DNA from: Hyphomicrobiales bacterium
Lineage (GTDB): Bacteria > Pseudomonadota > Alphaproteobacteria > Rhizobiales > Xanthobacteraceae
Length of the DNA stretch: 7,443 nt
Direction of reading: 5' to 3'
NCBI GenBank assembly: GCA_017304505.1
Contig: JAFKKQ010000306.1
Span: 1 to 7,443, forward strand
A program made the position numbers and the translations under genes. Below, piece by piece: positions 5,731 through 7,443 of the stretch. The notes below the pieces were generated by a model. The model was not told the origin of the DNA. It saw only the letters and a list, made by a program, of their open reading frames with translations, and searched no databases. Numbering within the stretch: position 1 is the stretch's first letter; the number at the start of each line of letters is the position of its first letter.

Positions 5731-5751
5731 CAATCGGACTGTGGATATTGC

Positions 5752-6705
5752 TCAGTCGAACAGGCTGGAGACGGATTCTTCGGCGGCGGTGCGGCCGATG
5801 GCCTCGCCGATCAGTGTTGCGATCGACAGCACGCGGATGTTGCGCGCCACCCGCACCGCCTCGGTCGGCTGAATTGAATCGGTGATCACAAGCTCCTTGA
5901 GCTTGGATGCGGTGACGCGCGCCACCGCACCGCCCGAGAGCACACCATGAGTGATGTAGGCGGTAACCGACGTCGCACCCTGCTTGAGCAGCGCCTCGGC
6001 GGCATTCACCAGCGTGCCGCCGGAGTCGACGATGTCGTCGACCAGGATGCAGGCGCGGCCGGTGACTTCGCCGATCACATTCATGACCTCGGACTCGCCC
6101 GCCCGCTCGCGCCGCTTGTCGATGATGGCGAGTGGCGCGTTGATGCGCTTGGCCAGCCCGCGGGCGCGCACCACGCCGCCGACGTCGGGCGAGACGACCA
6201 TGACGTTGTCGAGCTTGTAGCGTTCCTTGATGTCACGGACCATCACCGGCGACGCGAACAGGTTGTCGGTCGGAATGTCGAAGAACCCCTGGATCTGGCC
6301 GGCATGCAGGTCGAGGGTCATCACCCGGTCGGCGCCGGCGCGGGTGATCAGGTTGGCGACCAGCTTGGCCGAGATCGGCGTGCGCGGACCGGGTTTGCGG
6401 TCCTGGCGGGCATAGCCGAAATAGGGCACCACCGCGGTGATGCGCCGGGCCGACGAGCGGCGCAGCGCGTCGATGATGATGAGCAACTCCATCAGGTGGT
6501 CGTTGGCCGGATACGACGTCGACTGGACCACGAAAACGTCGGTGCCGCGGACATTTTCCTGGATTTCGACGAAGACCTCCATGTCGGCGAAGCGGCGCAC
6601 CACCGCCTGCGCCAGCGGGGTGGCGAGGTAGGAGGCGATGGCTTCGGCGAGCTTGGGGTTGGAGTTGCCGGCGACGAGCTTGATCGCTCCATTGTTCGCC
6701 GCCAT
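5752..6705 (-). CDS. prs: Ribose-phosphate pyrophosphokinase (PRPP synthetase)
   Basis: Makes 5-phosphoribosyl 1-pyrophosphate from ribose 5-phosphate and ATP in the cytoplasm; PRPP feeds purine, pyrimidine, NAD, histidine and tryptophan synthesis. The 317-residue product is the usual class I length. Seen: [16 protein letters not shown] (39-54), ATP-loop region [13 protein letters not shown] (92-104), the PRPP synthase signature [17 protein letters not shown] (129-145) with the Mg-binding His134, the flexible catalytic-loop segment IIDKRRE (194-200), and the PRPP/ribose-phosphate loop [13 protein letters not shown] (220-232). All key residues are present. ATG 6705 is certain in practice: AAGGAGG ends five bases upstream. 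An in-frame start further out at 6756 would add 17 residues lacking family similarity. The lipoprotein gene lies 113 bases upstream on the same strand, so prs probably has its own promoter. Confidence 0.97.
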   Translation of the reverse strand: MAANNGAIKLVAGNSNPKLAEAIASYLATPLAQAVVRRFADMEVFVEIQENVRGTDVFVVQSTSYPANDHLMELLIIIDALRRSSARRITAVVPYFGYARQDRKPGPRTPISAKLVANLITRAGADRVMTLDLHAGQIQGFFDIPTDNLFASPVMVRDIKERYKLDNVMVVSPDVGGVVRARGLAKRINAPLAIIDKRRERAGESEVMNVIGEVTGRACILVDDIVDSGGTLVNAAEALLKQGATSVTAYITHGVLSGGAVARVTASKLKELVITDSIQPTEAVRVARNIRVLSIATLIGEAIGRTAAEESVSSLFD

Positions 6706-6746
6706 GGCAGCCTCCTTAGGTCCGCACACGGACACTGACGGGCGTG

Positions 6747-6776
6747 GTGATACCAAGGCCGTGCGCGCTCGCGCAA
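6747..6776 (-). promoter_or_regulatory. Weak candidate promoter for prs
   Basis: On the minus strand TTGCGC (6776-6771) and TATCAC (6752-6747) are separated by 18 bases and lie 42 bases or more before the prs start. The -10 matches TATAAT at four of six positions and the -35 only at its TTG. It is the best pair seen in the 113-base gap, but it is weak. Confidence 0.25.
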
Positions 6777-6818
6777 TATGGCCGTTCCGTTGTCCCGAAA
6801 TTTTCCGCCATCGGGGGC

Positions 6819-7443
6819 TTAGTGCCTCGCCTCAAGCGCCGCGGACCGCGTCATAGCGGTGGCTGGGATGGCGCCAGACGGGACGGCGGTGGGCGCGGCA
6901 GCCGGCCGCTCCCCGCCCTTGATCACGCGGAAGATCCCGGCGGCTTCGGGAGAATCGTCGCGCAGCGACACCAATATCGGCTGCACCGGTTCGGTCGCGG
7001 CCGGCGCCGGTGGTGGGTCGCCCGCGCCGCCGAGGAAGGCCGCGAGCCGCCCCATGCCGTCACGGGCCATGCGGTGGAGCACCTGGTCGTCGGCCCCCGA
7101 CCAGGCGAGCCTGCCGCTGCGGCCCGCCGGCTCCTCGCCGGCAATGCGAAGGGTCCGGTTCTTGTCGGCATCGTAGAGGTCCCAGACCCAGCCGAATGAC
7201 GTTTTGCCGCCTTCGATCACGGCGGACATATAGCCCCGCACCCGGTACGTCGCCGGGCCCGAGCGCGACACCACGGCGATCTGCCGGGCGCTGGCTTCGT
7301 CGTTCAGGGCCGCGACCAGCCGCTCGAACACGTCGGGAGGCGGTCCGTCGATCGTTTCAAAGGCAACGGTGGTGCTCGGCGAAGCCGTTGCATACGACGC
7401 AAGCTGCACGCCGGATTGGGAAGCGCAGCCGGAGGCCGCGCCG
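6819..7443 (-). CDS. Putative lipoprotein of unknown function (5' end outside window)
   Basis: The frame is open to the window edge and so lacks its start. The first readable residues are [23 protein letters not shown] looks like the end of a lipoprotein signal peptide, with Cys at 7425-7427 as the lipidated residue, so the protein is probably exported and anchored to a membrane; most of the signal peptide lies beyond 7443. The mature part of about 203 residues contains [21 protein letters not shown], a compact domain with [20 protein letters not shown] and [19 protein letters not shown], a helix near [20 protein letters not shown], then a Pro/Ala-rich, probably disordered C-terminal third. 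A GTG at 7409 is in frame, but starting there would lose the lipobox. I recognise no enzyme motif. Similar uncharacterised lipoproteins occur in Rhizobiales as far as I recall. Confidence 0.75.
   Translation of the reverse strand, partial: GAASGCASQSGVQLASYATASPSTTVAFETIDGPPPDVFERLVAALNDEASARQIAVVSRSGPATYRVRGYMSAVIEGGKTSFGWVWDLYDADKNRTLRIAGEEPAGRSGRLAWSGADDQVLHRMARDGMGRLAAFLGGAGDPPPAPAATEPVQPILVSLRDDSPEAAGIFRVIKGGERPAAAPTAVPSGAIPATAMTRSAALEARH

Larger units (their letters stand above)
5425..5751. other. 327-base intergenic stretch, no gene recognised
   Basis: This lies between the prs stop and the ybjN-type start and should hold the ybjN promoter and the end of the prs transcript. No convincing coding sequence, tRNA or other RNA gene was seen. 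It contains a CACGC-TTCG-GCGTG hairpin (5501-5514), repeated GTAACGG and GTGACGC elements (5512-5548), six GANTC sites within 5585-5700, a 14-bp palindrome CACGAT-TC-ATCGTG (5693-5706), a GC-rich hairpin just after prs, and one near match to a DnaA box (5740-5748, one mismatch on the minus strand). A clear -35/-10 pair could not be assigned. Confidence 0.6.

Noticed and set aside
5740..5748. DnaA-box-like 9-mer near a GANTC cluster, suggesting a replication origin
   Set aside because: Only one near match, no AT-rich unwinding region, and none of the usual origin neighbours; a protein site is possible but an origin is not supported.
5445..5885. Plus-strand open frames in the prs-ybjN gap
   Set aside because: No ribosome site, no domain, and the 3' part runs into antisense prs.
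5947..6738. Plus-strand open frame of 263 codons opposite prs
   Set aside because: Antisense to a complete PRPP synthetase; Asp/His/Gly-rich shadow composition.

Overview
The window looks like chromosomal DNA of a GC-rich alphaproteobacterium, most likely Rhizobiales (Bradyrhizobiaceae/Xanthobacteraceae-like). The reasons are the family signatures of the encoded proteins, the high GC content, and gene sets (ilvE beside a MarR gene and an EnvZ/OmpR-like pair; ybjN before proC) that I recall from that group. The organism assignment is inference. No mobile element, CRISPR array, tRNA or rRNA was found.

Left part (1-3035): the 5' end of a branched-chain amino acid aminotransferase gene (ilvE, minus strand, running off the left edge) is divergent from a plus-strand cluster of a MarR-type regulator, an OmpR-type response regulator and an EnvZ-like sensor kinase. 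The spacing (18 bases, then an ATGA stop/start overlap) suggests one operon. The kinase is broken: its first membrane segment is in one frame and everything after it is in another. The junction lacks roughly 20 residues expected in the family, so a short out-of-frame deletion is likely. A 21-bp palindrome sits on the first possible marR start codon.

Middle part (3088-5424, all minus strand): read in transcription order these are a YbjN-domain protein, pyrroline-5-carboxylate reductase (proC, last step of proline synthesis), and a TetR-fold regulator. The tetR upstream region holds a 17-bp palindrome and three copies of a 7-mer spaced 23-24 bp, a likely operator cluster.

Right part (5425-7443, minus strand): a 327-base stretch without a gene carries direct repeats, small hairpins and a dense cluster of GANTC (CcrM-type) sites. 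Beyond it lie prs (PRPP synthetase, feeding nucleotide, histidine and tryptophan synthesis) with a strong ribosome binding site, and then a lipoprotein of unknown function whose 5' end lies beyond the window.

Most of the window is ordinary core metabolism and regulation. I found no convincing undescribed multi-gene system. The items most worth a second look are the broken kinase, the marR and tetR operator candidates, and the GANTC-rich intergenic stretch.
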